Origin: Caldifarciminota bacterium UBA6260
GTDB lineage: Bacteria; Hydrothermota; 32-111
Direction of reading: 5' to 3'
Length of the DNA: 64,000 nt
NCBI GenBank assembly: GCA_002441125.1
Contig: DJVI01000003.1
Location: 110,037 to 174,036, forward strand
Position 1 is the first letter of the stretch. Each line of letters begins with the position of its first letter. The translations under genes were made by a program, and so were the position numbers. Positions 15,349 through 24,448 of the stretch are shown here, one piece after another. The notes under the pieces were generated by a model, which saw only the letters and a program-made list of their open reading frames with translations, did not search any database and was not told the origin of the DNA.

Positions 15349-16437
15349 ATGATTAAAAGGATAGGCATTTTAACAGGTGGCGGTGATTGCCCCGGCTTAA
15401 ATGCTGTTATAAGAGCATCCGTGAAGACAGCGATTTCCCATTATGGCTGGGAAGTTCTTGGAATAGTCGATGGATTCGATGGTTTGATAATCCCAGATAA
15501 AATTTTTAAAATGGATTTGGACTCCATAAAAGGAATCCTTCCAAAAGGAGGAACAATTCTGGGAACATCCAACAGAGGTAACCCTTTTAAATACCCTGTG
15601 AAAAAAGATGGAAAAATCGTAACAGAGGATAAATCTGATGAGATTTTGAAAAATATTCTAAAATTCGAGATGGATGGTCTTATAGTTATAGGTGGAGATG
15701 GAACTTTAAACATAGCATACCAACTCTATAAAAAAGGTGCAAACATAGTTGGTGTTCCAAAAACCATTGACAACGACCTCGCAAACACCGATTACACATT
15801 TGGATTCTTCACTGCTGTAAACACTGCTACAGATGCTATAGATAAACTGCATACTACCGCAGAATCACACCATAGAATAATGATAGTTGAAGTTATGGGA
15901 AGAGATGCCGGATGGATCGCTTTGAATTCAGGTATAGCTGGTGGTGCAGATATAATACTTATCCCTGAAATACCTTTCGATGTAGAAAAGATAATAGAAA
16001 AAATTAACGAAAGAAATTCAAGAGGTTCACATTTCTCAATTATAGTTGTTGCTGAAGGTGCATACGAAAAAGGAAAAGATAAACATTATATAGAAAAGGC
16101 AAAAAATGAGGGAACATTACCAAGATACGGTGGAATAAGTAATTATATAGCTTCAATTCTGAGTGAGAAAACGGATATGGAGATAAGAACAACGATTTTA
16201 GGACATATTCAGAGAGGGGGTTCACCCACAGCATATGATAGGATTTTAGCTTCAAGATTCGGCGTTGAAGTTTGCGATCTTATAGCACAGAAAAAGTTCG
16301 GATATATGGTAAATCTGGTAGGAACTCAAATAGTTTCAAGACCAATTGAAGAAAGCATAAGTAAACAAAAACTCGTTGATCCGTATGGACAACTTGTTGA
16401 AACTGCAAGAAGATTACAGATATCTTTGGGGGATTGA
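15349..16437 (+). CDS. pfkA: 6-phosphofructokinase
   Basis: 362 residues. It phosphorylates fructose 6-phosphate in glycolysis. Motifs: TGGGDCPGLNAVIR, IGGDGTL, PKTIDND, MGRDAGW and LGHIQRGGSP. The GGDGT form (Gly at E. coli position 104) is that of ATP-dependent enzymes, while the Lys in PKTIDND (position 124) is shared with PPi-type and group III enzymes, so ATP use is likely but not certain. The ATG lies 16 bases behind tRNA-Ala with an AAAGGAG site, so the mRNA probably arises by tRNA processing. It overlaps the next gene by one base. Confidence 0.95.
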   Translation: MIKRIGILTGGGDCPGLNAVIRASVKTAISHYGWEVLGIVDGFDGLIIPDKIFKMDLDSIKGILPKGGTILGTSNRGNPFKYPVKKDGKIVTEDKSDEILKNILKFEMDGLIVIGGDGTLNIAYQLYKKGANIVGVPKTIDNDLANTDYTFGFFTAVNTATDAIDKLHTTAESHHRIMIVEVMGRDAGWIALNSGIAGGADIILIPEIPFDVEKIIEKINERNSRGSHFSIIVVAEGAYEKGKDKHYIEKAKNEGTLPRYGGISNYIASILSEKTDMEIRTTILGHIQRGGSPTAYDRILASRFGVEVCDLIAQKKFGYMVNLVGTQIVSRPIEESISKQKLVDPYGQLVETARRLQISLGD

Positions 16438-17627
16438 TGAGAGTTTTAATAGTTACTCCCTTTCCATTGATCGCTTCACAGAGTGGTGTTTATTCAAAAG
16501 ATATAGCAACATACCTTTCAAATGAAGGTGATGAGGTTCTTGTTGTAAATTTTGATAATGAGGAAACTCAATACAATGAAATTTTTAAAATAACAACACT
16601 CTTTTTTGGAAACAATAAAATACCTTTCAAATTCCCCTGTTTCACAACACATCCTCACACAGACAAAAATTTTTATCAGATGAGTTTACAGGAAATAGAA
16701 CTATACGAAAAATATTTAAATATAGCTTTATCTAAAATCATAGATTATTTCAATCCAGATATTATACATTCACAGTATCTCTGGGTTAACACAAAAGTAA
16801 TTGGAGATATTAAAAAGGATATTCCACTTGTTTCAACAAGTTTTGGTAACGAGATACAAACAGCTTCTGAGGATATAAGGTATGATGATTATTTAAACAA
16901 GGCTGTTGAATATTCAAGGTTTATTATAGCACCTTCAAAACAGATAGAGTTGATTCTTAGAGAAAAATTTAAACTCGATGCGGTAAAATTGAAACTAATC
17001 TACAAAGGTTATGACGATGATCAGTTCAAATTCATAGATGATAATTTTGAAGTTTACAGGGACTATTTTGGAATTAGTGATGAGATAAAATATATAGTTC
17101 TCTTCCCTGAAAGTCTTAATTATATGAAAGGGGCTGACATCTCAATAGGTTGTGCAAAAAAAATTTTGGAATTAAGAAAAGATATATGTTTCATATTTGC
17201 CGGAAAAGGTGATTTCAGCAAAGAGGTTGAGAGTTTAGCAAAAAGTGATCATAAACATTACCTATACTTCCCTGATCTTACATATGAGGAAAAACCTACA
17301 GTTTTTCATTTAGCTGACCTTGTTGTTCTACCTTTAAGATTTGAACAGTTTGGAACTATGGCTTTACAATCTTTTGCAATGGGAACACCTGTTTTATCAT
17401 CAGATGTTGGAGAATTACAATTTTTCGTTAACAATGAAAACGGTAAAGTTATAAAAGATATTAATGTTGAAAACTTTTATAAAGGAATAATAGAGATGGT
17501 GGAAAAGAATTTTAAAGGTAAATGCTCACTTTTCTGTCATCAGTACGCTTTTAGAAATTTTTCAAAAAATTCTGGACTCGCTTTGATAAAAAAATTGTAT
17601 GACTATGCTATTACTGAGAAATATTAG
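16437..17627 (+). CDS. Glycosyltransferase, GT4 family
   Basis: 396 residues, GT-B fold. The N-terminal half has MRVLIVTPFPLIASQSGVY and the acceptor-side segment STSFGNEIQ; the C-terminal half has the nucleotide-sugar motif as LPLRFEQFGTMALQSFAMG with the conserved E of the EX7E region. The acceptor sugar or lipid is unknown. Coupled to pfkA by TGATG; GGGGGA serves as ribosome-binding site. It could belong to glycogen/starch-like or envelope glycan synthesis. Confidence 0.85.
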   Translation: MRVLIVTPFPLIASQSGVYSKDIATYLSNEGDEVLVVNFDNEETQYNEIFKITTLFFGNNKIPFKFPCFTTHPHTDKNFYQMSLQEIELYEKYLNIALSKIIDYFNPDIIHSQYLWVNTKVIGDIKKDIPLVSTSFGNEIQTASEDIRYDDYLNKAVEYSRFIIAPSKQIELILREKFKLDAVKLKLIYKGYDDDQFKFIDDNFEVYRDYFGISDEIKYIVLFPESLNYMKGADISIGCAKKILELRKDICFIFAGKGDFSKEVESLAKSDHKHYLYFPDLTYEEKPTVFHLADLVVLPLRFEQFGTMALQSFAMGTPVLSSDVGELQFFVNNENGKVIKDINVENFYKGIIEMVEKNFKGKCSLFCHQYAFRNFSKNSGLALIKKLYDYAITEKY

Positions 17628-17635
17628 GAGGCATG

Positions 17636-18811
17636 ATGGAGATAAGAAAAGAATCTTACTGTGGTTCTGAAAATCCTTACGATATACTCGTAAAAATCGA
17701 ACCAGCTGAAAATGGTATAGATATTGAAGTTTCATCAACTTCGGGAGAGGAACAGTTTAAAAAAATAAAGGTACTCGTTGAAGAGATACTTAATTTTTAT
17801 GGTATAGTAAACGCAAAGATAACTTTAAAAGATTATGGAGCACCAGATTTTGTTGTAAAAGCAAGGATGGAAACAGTTATAAGAAGAGCCTCACAAGAGA
17901 TTGAAAAAAAAGTTTATATCGAAAAGATGGATTTAAAATATTTACCTTTAAGAACAATTTTCAAAATAAATATTAACAATCCAAAATATCTTAACGATTC
18001 TTTTAAACTCAAACCTGATGCTTTTCTTCTCGATCTTTATAAAGGAGTTTCAATAAATGAAAAGGACAGTTCAAGGATACTTGTCGGTAACTTTCTTAAT
18101 GAAAAACTGGATGAGAGGATCTTAAGAATTGTAAAAATAAATCCACTCGATTTAGGTGGTAACGATGATATAGATTACTTAACTCAGTTCTCTCCGGATT
18201 TTTTTGTTCTTTCAAAATGTGAAACAGAGTACGATGTAAAGAAAACTTTAGAACTTGTTGAAAAATCTGAAAAGAAGTACAAAATTTTTAACAGAATTTT
18301 GTTAATTCCATCTATAGAATCCGTAAAAGGTTTAATAAATCTTTATGAGATATCTTCAGTCTCAGAGAGAGTTTTTGGTGCCATTTTGAATATTAAAGAG
18401 TATCTGACATCCTTGTCGTTACCTTCAGAAAATGTTACAGATCACATTTATTTTGCTAAACTTGAATTCATAACCAAAGTTAAAGCTGCAAACATTATGG
18501 CATTTGAGACAACAATATCAAAAATAGATAATCCTGATGAGATCAAAGAGGAGTTAAAGCTTTCCTATGATTTAGGTTTCGATGGAAAAGTGATTACACA
18601 TCCGAAACTCATCGATATAACAAATTCTACTTTCAAACCTGAAGCAAACATTGAAAAATATGAAAATACAGTTTCACTTTATACAAAAGCTTACGATATT
18701 GGTTCAGGGCTTGTTTTAAACAACTCATTTCTTGTTGACAAATATGAGATAATAAGATCTTTGAAATTTGTACAACTTTCAAAAATAAATAGAGAAGAGC
18801 AAAAGGAGTAA
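17636..18811 (+). CDS. Degenerate citrate lyase CitD-CitE fusion
   Basis: 391 residues. Residues 1-90 match CitD, the citrate lyase acyl-carrier subunit (EIRKESYCGSENPYDILVKI; YGAPDFVVKARMETVIRRA). Residues 100-370 match the CitE TIM barrel (IPSIESVKGL, LGFDGKVITHPKLI). Key residues look lost: the prosthetic-group Ser14 position of CitD reads Pro, the CitE metal motif DLED reads DLYK, and GAED reads NIKE. No citF, citC, citX or citG is nearby. The most likely reading is a catalytically inactive or re-purposed carrier-aldolase fusion. Butyrate kinase follows after two bases. The second ATG (17636) has the better spacing to AGGAGG. Confidence 0.72.
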   Translation: MEIRKESYCGSENPYDILVKIEPAENGIDIEVSSTSGEEQFKKIKVLVEEILNFYGIVNAKITLKDYGAPDFVVKARMETVIRRASQEIEKKVYIEKMDLKYLPLRTIFKININNPKYLNDSFKLKPDAFLLDLYKGVSINEKDSSRILVGNFLNEKLDERILRIVKINPLDLGGNDDIDYLTQFSPDFFVLSKCETEYDVKKTLELVEKSEKKYKIFNRILLIPSIESVKGLINLYEISSVSERVFGAILNIKEYLTSLSLPSENVTDHIYFAKLEFITKVKAANIMAFETTISKIDNPDEIKEELKLSYDLGFDGKVITHPKLIDITNSTFKPEANIEKYENTVSLYTKAYDIGSGLVLNNSFLVDKYEIIRSLKFVQLSKINREEQKE

Positions 18812-18813
18812 AG

Positions 18814-19878
18814 ATGTTCAAAATACTTGCTATAAATCCGGGTGCAACTTCTACAAAAATAGGTTACTATGAAGATGAGAAAGAGATTTTTACAGAATCT
18901 ATAAGACATCACAACGAAGAGGTTCAAAAGTTTAAAAAAACTATCGACCAACTCGACATGAGAGTTCAAACTGTAAAAGATTTTCTAAAAGAAAAAAATA
19001 TAGATCTTAAAGATATTGATGTTTTTGTTGCAAGGGGTGGACCTTTCAAACCTTTAAGATCTGGAACATATTCAATAAACAAAAAGATGATCGATGATGT
19101 TCTTTCCGGAAATGTTCTTGCCGATCATGTTTCAAACCTTGCATGTCTTATCGCTGAAAAACTTTCAGTAAGGACCGATCAAAAAAAGTTTATAGTAGAC
19201 CCTGTTTCTGTTGACGAGTTCGACGATATAGCAAGAATATCTGGACTTGAAGGTATAGAAAGAAAATCCCTATCACATGCTTTGAATATGAAAATGATAG
19301 CAAAAAAATGGGCTAAAGAGAATAATAAAGATTATTTCAAATCATCCTTGATAGTTGTACATCTTGGTACCGGTATATCAGTTTCCGCACATAAAAATGG
19401 AAGAATGATAGATGTAAACAACGCAAACGATGAGGGACCATTCTCACCACAGAGAACTGGAACATTACCTGTAACACAGTTATCAAAACTGATAATCTCA
19501 AAAAAGATGGATTACGAAGAAGTAAAAAAGATGTTAACTACAAGAGGTGGAGTTTACTCGTATTTTAAAAATGATAACATCACTGAACTTGTCAAAATGA
19601 TGAATGATGGAGATAAAAAAGTTGAACTTGTTCTATCAGCAATGATGTACCAGGTATCAAAAGAGATAGGTGCAATGGCAACAGTTCTTTATGGAAATGT
19701 TGATTGTATAATAGTAACAGGCGGAATAGCTTACAACAAATGTTTAACTGATATTATAGTTGAGAGAACTAAGTTCATAGCGCCAGTTGTAATATATCCC
19801 GGAGAGGATGAAATACTCGCTCTTGTTCTTGGTGCTTTAAGGGTTCTTAAAGGTGAAGAAAAAGAAATGGAATATTAA
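18814..19878 (+). CDS. buk: Butyrate kinase
   Basis: 354-residue member of the acetate/butyrate kinase (ASKHA) family. It interconverts butyryl-phosphate and ADP with butyrate and ATP. The motifs NPGATSTKIGYYE, ARGGPFKPL, HLGTGISVSAH and GPFSPQRTGTLP are those of Buk rather than AckA. No phosphotransbutyrylase gene is in the window. A close relative, branched-chain fatty acid kinase, cannot be excluded. AAGGAG precedes the ATG. Confidence 0.92.
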   Translation: MFKILAINPGATSTKIGYYEDEKEIFTESIRHHNEEVQKFKKTIDQLDMRVQTVKDFLKEKNIDLKDIDVFVARGGPFKPLRSGTYSINKKMIDDVLSGNVLADHVSNLACLIAEKLSVRTDQKKFIVDPVSVDEFDDIARISGLEGIERKSLSHALNMKMIAKKWAKENNKDYFKSSLIVVHLGTGISVSAHKNGRMIDVNNANDEGPFSPQRTGTLPVTQLSKLIISKKMDYEEVKKMLTTRGGVYSYFKNDNITELVKMMNDGDKKVELVLSAMMYQVSKEIGAMATVLYGNVDCIIVTGGIAYNKCLTDIIVERTKFIAPVVIYPGEDEILALVLGALRVLKGEEKEMEY

Positions 19879-19880
19879 AA

Positions 19881-20945
19881 ATGTATAAAAAAATTTTCAA
19901 CTTATTTTTTATTTTGATCACATTTTCCCTTATATTTTCCGAAAAGATTCCACTATCAACAGATTATCCGACAATCTTCCCTTCAGCGAGGATTAGAGGT
20001 CTTGGCGGGAATGGTACTTCTATTATGGGAGATATTAGCTCAACATTCTATAACCCGGCAACACTTTCAGGTTTAACTTCTGGAGGGATATCTTTATCTT
20101 TTGAAACTGATCATTACTCTTCCTATGCTGAATTCCTTGAAAAAGATCAATCAGTTTATGGAAAGAATATTTCATTTTTTACCATTTCAACCTATCAGGG
20201 TGGTTTGAGTTATATGCCTCTTTTCAAAATATCTTACAGGGATTCCTTCTTTGATTCTTTGAACCTGGAAAGAGATTTTGAGATGAAACTCGATCAATAC
20301 TGGCTCTCAATTACAAGCTATGCTGGTTCAGATGAAAAATACTCTTCTTCTATATATTTTGGTTTTAACCTGAAGTATCTCAACGGGAAAATAGCTGAAA
20401 CAAAATTGATTTATGACTCTTTGGGTAATTTAAAGAATGGTTTTGCTGATATATCTTATGGAAACGGTTATGGGTTGGATGGAGGAATGGTCCTTTCTCT
20501 TTCAAACTTTTTTGTTTCACTTATGTTTAGAGATATTTTCACACATGTATACTGGGATTCTTACGATAAACAGATAATACCTATGAATGGAAATTTGGGA
20601 CTCTCATATATTCCTTTGAATAATCTGCTTTTCAATTTTAACATTTCTAAATTTTTAAGGAACGAAACACCTTTTGTTTACTCTTTGGGAGGAGAATACA
20701 ATTTTTTTGAACTTTCAGAAAAAACTAATTCTTTTTGGGATGATCTTAAGAAAGGTTCGCCGAGTATAAGAGTTGGAACATCTTTCAAAGAGATCCCAAC
20801 TTTAAGTACAGCAATAATAGATATTGGTTTTGGATACAATTCAAACTCTGTAAGGTTTGATATTTGCTTTGAATCCACAATTTCAAAATACTACGTTGGA
20901 AAATTTGATTATTATTTAACTTTAACAGTACCTATAACAATTTAG
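19881..20945 (+). CDS. Predicted outer-membrane beta-barrel protein (PorV/FadL-like N-terminus)
   Basis: 354 residues with a signal peptide (YKKIFNLFFILITFSLIFS) and a mature start SARIRGLGGNGTSIMGDIS followed by FYNPATLSGL, a pattern seen in PorV/PorQ and FadL-type barrels. The rest is alternating beta strands ending in an aromatic-rich C-terminus. Cargo or substrate unknown. It follows buk by two bases with a weak ribosome-binding site. Confidence 0.7.
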   Translation: MYKKIFNLFFILITFSLIFSEKIPLSTDYPTIFPSARIRGLGGNGTSIMGDISSTFYNPATLSGLTSGGISLSFETDHYSSYAEFLEKDQSVYGKNISFFTISTYQGGLSYMPLFKISYRDSFFDSLNLERDFEMKLDQYWLSITSYAGSDEKYSSSIYFGFNLKYLNGKIAETKLIYDSLGNLKNGFADISYGNGYGLDGGMVLSLSNFFVSLMFRDIFTHVYWDSYDKQIIPMNGNLGLSYIPLNNLLFNFNISKFLRNETPFVYSLGGEYNFFELSEKTNSFWDDLKKGSPSIRVGTSFKEIPTLSTAIIDIGFGYNSNSVRFDICFESTISKYYVGKFDYYLTLTVPITI

Positions 20946-20953
20946 GAGGAAAA

Positions 20954-21424
20954 ATGTTAATATCACAGTTTTTAAAAAAAGAAAATGTGATTTTCGATCT
21001 AAAGAGCAAAACCAAAGATAAAGCACTCGAAGAGATGGTTGATAAGATGAAACTTTCAAAAGAAAAAAAAGATCTTATACTTCTGTCATTAAAACAGAGA
21101 GAGATACTTGGAACAACAGGAATTGGTAACGGTATAGCTATACCCCATGCAAGGTCTGTTGTTCTTGATAAGCTCTGTCTCTATGTAGGTATATCACCTA
21201 AAGGAATAGAATATGAATCACTTGATGGTAAAAATGTTAATATAATCTTTTTGATAATCGCTCCACCACTTGATTCTTCAAACCAGTATCTTATTCTTCT
21301 CGGTAAAATTGCAGCACTATCAAAAAAATTGATAAAGAAGAAAGATTATCTAAAAATAGACAACTATGAGGATTTCATAGCACTCATAAAAAAATTGGAA
21401 GAGAGCATGGAGGATGAGATATGA
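20954..21424 (+). CDS. ptsN: PTS EIIA-type protein (fructose/nitrogen family, PtsN-like)
   Basis: 156 residues of a single EIIA domain, phospho-acceptor His in GNGIAIPHARS. No EIIB, EIIC, HPr or EI gene is nearby, so a regulatory role like that of PtsN is more likely than sugar transport, but a phosphate donor must be encoded elsewhere. Strong AGGAGG site; overlaps the next gene by four bases. Confidence 0.82.
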   Translation: MLISQFLKKENVIFDLKSKTKDKALEEMVDKMKLSKEKKDLILLSLKQREILGTTGIGNGIAIPHARSVVLDKLCLYVGISPKGIEYESLDGKNVNIIFLIIAPPLDSSNQYLILLGKIAALSKKLIKKKDYLKIDNYEDFIALIKKLEESMEDEI

Positions 21425-21777
21425 ATATACAGTTACAGTATCTTATACAGTTAAGTGATCTCGACACGCAACTGGAAGAGTTAAAAAATGAGAGGATAAG
21501 GAGTAAAGAAGAATCTATAGGTTTCAGGGTTCAATCTAAGGAGAATGAGATAATAAAATTGAGAGAGAATATAAGAAAGAAGATTGAACCTGAACTTTTG
21601 AACAAATATGATAAAATACAGAAAAGGTATAAGATGAGAGCTGTAGCACAGGTAAATGAAGGTGTCTGCTATGGATGTTTCACAGCTTTGCCAACAAGTT
21701 ATGTTTCTGAAGCTGATAAAAACAACAAAATAATAACCTGTCCAAACTGTGGGAGGATACTATTTTGGATAGAATAG
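21421..21777 (+). CDS. Short coiled-coil zinc-ribbon protein (CT398/DUF164 type)
   Basis: 118 residues: about 70 residues of helix, then VCYGCFTALPTSY and CPNCGRILFW, the same C4 ribbon as the 240-residue protein at 9272-9994 but with a much shorter coil. It is coupled to the EIIA gene by ATGA-like overlap, and the Gly-Arg codons of its ribbon supply the GGGAGGA ribosome-binding site of the next gene. Function unknown. Confidence 0.75.
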   Translation: MNIQLQYLIQLSDLDTQLEELKNERIRSKEESIGFRVQSKENEIIKLRENIRKKIEPELLNKYDKIQKRYKMRAVAQVNEGVCYGCFTALPTSYVSEADKNNKIITCPNCGRILFWIE

Positions 21778-22379
21778 TTGAAAAAACTATAACAAATTTA
21801 GAAAAGCACCATTTTGAAGTTTACTATTTTGAGGATTTTGAAAAATTGAAGGAAAAGGTCAAAGATTATTTGAAAATCTATGAGAGATTCTCTTTCGGTG
21901 GATCAACAACATTGGTTCAAACAAAATTGAAAGATTTTATAATAGAGAATGGGAAAAAATATATTGAGAGAATAACAGGTGATGATGAAGAGAAGAAAAT
22001 TGAATCTGAAAGGGCAGCTCTTCTTTCCGATATATATTTTATGTCTACAAACGCCATATCATCTACCGGTGCACTTATAAATATAGACAAAAGGGGAAAC
22101 AGAGTTGGAGCGTTGATTTTTGGTCCTAAAAAGGTTGTTGTGATAGCATCAACTAATAAAATTACCAAAGATATAGATTCCGCTATAGAAAGAGCAAAAA
22201 ATATAGCAGCAGTTTCAAACTGCAAAAGATTCAATCTCGATACACCATGTGTGAAACTTCAAAGATGTGTTGATTGTGAACATGAGGATAATATATGTTA
22301 TACAACAGTAATAACAAAAAGGTCATTTCCTCATAAAAGGATAGCAGTTCTACTCTTTGAAGGGAACTATGGATTCTAA
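21765..22379 (+). CDS. LUD-domain protein (LutC/YkgG-like)
   Basis: 204 residues of the LUD (DUF162) family: FSFGGSTTL, AISSTGALINID, GPKKVVVIASTNKIT and a C-terminal Cys cluster TPCVKLQRCVDCEHEDNIC. LutC-type proteins work with LutA and LutB in lactate oxidation, but solitary short LUD proteins such as this are common in anaerobes and have no proven role. TTG start with GGGAGGA seven bases upstream; overlaps rarA by 11 bases. Confidence 0.82.
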   Translation: MDRIVEKTITNLEKHHFEVYYFEDFEKLKEKVKDYLKIYERFSFGGSTTLVQTKLKDFIIENGKKYIERITGDDEEKKIESERAALLSDIYFMSTNAISSTGALINIDKRGNRVGALIFGPKKVVVIASTNKITKDIDSAIERAKNIAAVSNCKRFNLDTPCVKLQRCVDCEHEDNICYTTVITKRSFPHKRIAVLLFEGNYGF

Positions 22380-23631
22380 ATATATACCTTTTGCCCAGAA
22401 ATTCAGACCTGAAAATCTTGAAAGTTTCGTAGGTCAGAAACATCTCGTCGGTGAGAATGGAATTATAAGAAAATTTATCGATAGTAACATATTTATTTCT
22501 ATGATCTTTGTTGGTCCACCCGGTGTTGGAAAAACAACATTGGCAAACATCATAATCAAAAGATCAAAACTTCCCAAACTTTACATAAATGGAATAAATT
22601 TTTCAACAACTAACCTGAAAAAAATTATCGATGAATCTAAATCTTCAACTCTAATAATTTTGATAGACGAGATACACAGGATGAACAGAATCCAGCAGGA
22701 TGCACTTTTACCTTACATAGAGGATGGTAATATAATAATAATCGGCACAACAACTGAAAATCCTTCATATGAGCTCACCCCTGCTTTGCTTTCAAGGGTT
22801 ACAGTGTTTCGTTTCAACCGTTTAGAAGAGGATGATTTAAAAAATATTGCAACAAACGTTTTTAAAGAACTCAACATAGAAGTGAAAGATGAGAATATAT
22901 ATAAAACACTTATATCTTTTTCAAACCATGATGCAAGACAGCTTATAAACATAATCCAAAATTTCTCCGAAGAGATAAAAAATATTAGCGATTCTACAGA
23001 GTTTGAAAAACTTATAATCTCAAAAAAATTGATACAGTATGATAAAAAAGGAGATAACCATTACCATCTAATATCAGCATTCCATAAATCTGTAAGGGGA
23101 AGTGATGTTAACGCATCTATATACTATTTTGCAAGAATGATAGTTGGTGGAGAGGACCCTTTGTATATTGGAAGAAGGATGATTAGGATAGCATCTGAGG
23201 ATATTGGTAACGCTGATCCTCAGGCAATTGTAATAGCGAACAGTGCCTATGAAGCTTACGAAAAATTAGGTTCTCCAGAGGGAGAACTCGCACTTTTGCA
23301 ATGTGCTATATATCTCGCTCTATCTCCAAAATCTGTTTCAGTTTACAAAGCATATTCAACCTCCATAGAATATGCAAAAAAAACTTCACACAAAGATGTT
23401 CCTTTCAAACTGAGAAATCCTGTTACAGATTTTGACAGAAAGGAAGGTTATGGGAAAGATTACAAATATCCACCAGAATTTGAAAACAGTTTTGTTTTAG
23501 AAAATTATTTTCCAGAAGGAGTAGAGGAAAAGAACTTTTATTCTCCAGTTGAAAGAGGTTTTGAAAGGGAGATGATAAAAAGGATTGAATATTACAAAAA
23601 TTTAAAAAGGAGACTAAAAAATGAAAAATAA
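22369..23631 (+). CDS. rarA: Replication-associated recombination protein A (RarA/MgsA)
   Basis: 420-residue clamp-loader-like AAA+ ATPase that acts at stalled forks. Walker A GPPGVGKTT, Walker B LIDEIHR, sensor GTTTENPS, arginine-finger region ALLSRV and the C-terminal tetramerisation segment (SVRGSDVNASIYYFARM, EDIGNADPQA) are intact. ATG at 22369 is chosen for AAGGGA six bases upstream; a TTG four codons earlier is less likely. Confidence 0.95.
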   Translation: MDSKYIPFAQKFRPENLESFVGQKHLVGENGIIRKFIDSNIFISMIFVGPPGVGKTTLANIIIKRSKLPKLYINGINFSTTNLKKIIDESKSSTLIILIDEIHRMNRIQQDALLPYIEDGNIIIIGTTTENPSYELTPALLSRVTVFRFNRLEEDDLKNIATNVFKELNIEVKDENIYKTLISFSNHDARQLINIIQNFSEEIKNISDSTEFEKLIISKKLIQYDKKGDNHYHLISAFHKSVRGSDVNASIYYFARMIVGGEDPLYIGRRMIRIASEDIGNADPQAIVIANSAYEAYEKLGSPEGELALLQCAIYLALSPKSVSVYKAYSTSIEYAKKTSHKDVPFKLRNPVTDFDRKEGYGKDYKYPPEFENSFVLENYFPEGVEEKNFYSPVERGFEREMIKRIEYYKNLKRRLKNEK

Positions 23632-24448
23632 AAATTTAATCCTTTTAATTGTAATCCTTTTACTTCTGAACTTTTTTTCATGTAAAGATACAAACCAGAA
23701 CAAAAAAGTTTCGATAGTTTCAACAATGTATCCTGTTAAAGCTTTTCTCGAGTCAATCCTTGATACGAGTATTCAAAATATAAGTGTTCTTGACAAAAAT
23801 ATTGACCCGCATATAGCAGATATATCCCCATCCAGTTTTGAAAAAATTTCCCAATCAAAAATTTTTATTTTTCTCGGTTCAGGAATAGAATTTGAAGAGA
23901 AAAATAAAAATCAGTTTTTAAATGAAGCAAAAAATTCTATAAAGATAGATCTTTCAAAAACTCTCGAAGAAAAATATGACCCACATATATGGATATCTTT
24001 GAAAAATCTGAAAAATTTTTCAAAAATCTTATACGATACTTTATCTTACTATAAAATAGTTGACCAAACAACTCTTGATGAAAATATCGATCTTTTAAAT
24101 AAAAAAATAGATGCTCTCGAAGATTCAATAAAAAGTGTGATAGAAGAGAAAAGGATAAGAAAAATCTTTACGGATCATAACGCTTTTTTATATTTTGGAA
24201 AGGAATTTAATTTGGATTTGAAAACAATATCAGATAATGAGGATGAAGTTTCCGTAAAGGATCTTAAAAATGTACAGGATGAGATTTTAAAAGAAAAGAT
24301 AAGGATTTTTTTCTATACAAATCCATCATCTGAAAACTATGCTAAAAACTTTGAAAGTGAGATTAAAGTAAAAAGTTTATATATAAATCCACTTGAAAAC
24401 CCTTTAACAAATTTTGAAAAGATCTTAAAATTTTTTAGAAATTTATGA
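23621..24448 (+). CDS. znuA: Metal ABC transporter substrate-binding lipoprotein (ZnuA-like)
   Basis: 275 residues of the cluster A-I (ZnuA/TroA) family. Lipobox FFSC near residue 21 anchors it to a membrane. Candidate metal ligands are His in IDPHIAD, DPHIWIS and FTDHNAF, plus a late Asp/Glu. The absence of a His-rich loop makes zinc or manganese equally possible. Overlaps rarA by 11 bases and znuC by four. Confidence 0.85.
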   Translation: MKNKNLILLIVILLLLNFFSCKDTNQNKKVSIVSTMYPVKAFLESILDTSIQNISVLDKNIDPHIADISPSSFEKISQSKIFIFLGSGIEFEEKNKNQFLNEAKNSIKIDLSKTLEEKYDPHIWISLKNLKNFSKILYDTLSYYKIVDQTTLDENIDLLNKKIDALEDSIKSVIEEKRIRKIFTDHNAFLYFGKEFNLDLKTISDNEDEVSVKDLKNVQDEILKEKIRIFFYTNPSSENYAKNFESEIKVKSLYINPLENPLTNFEKILKFFRNL

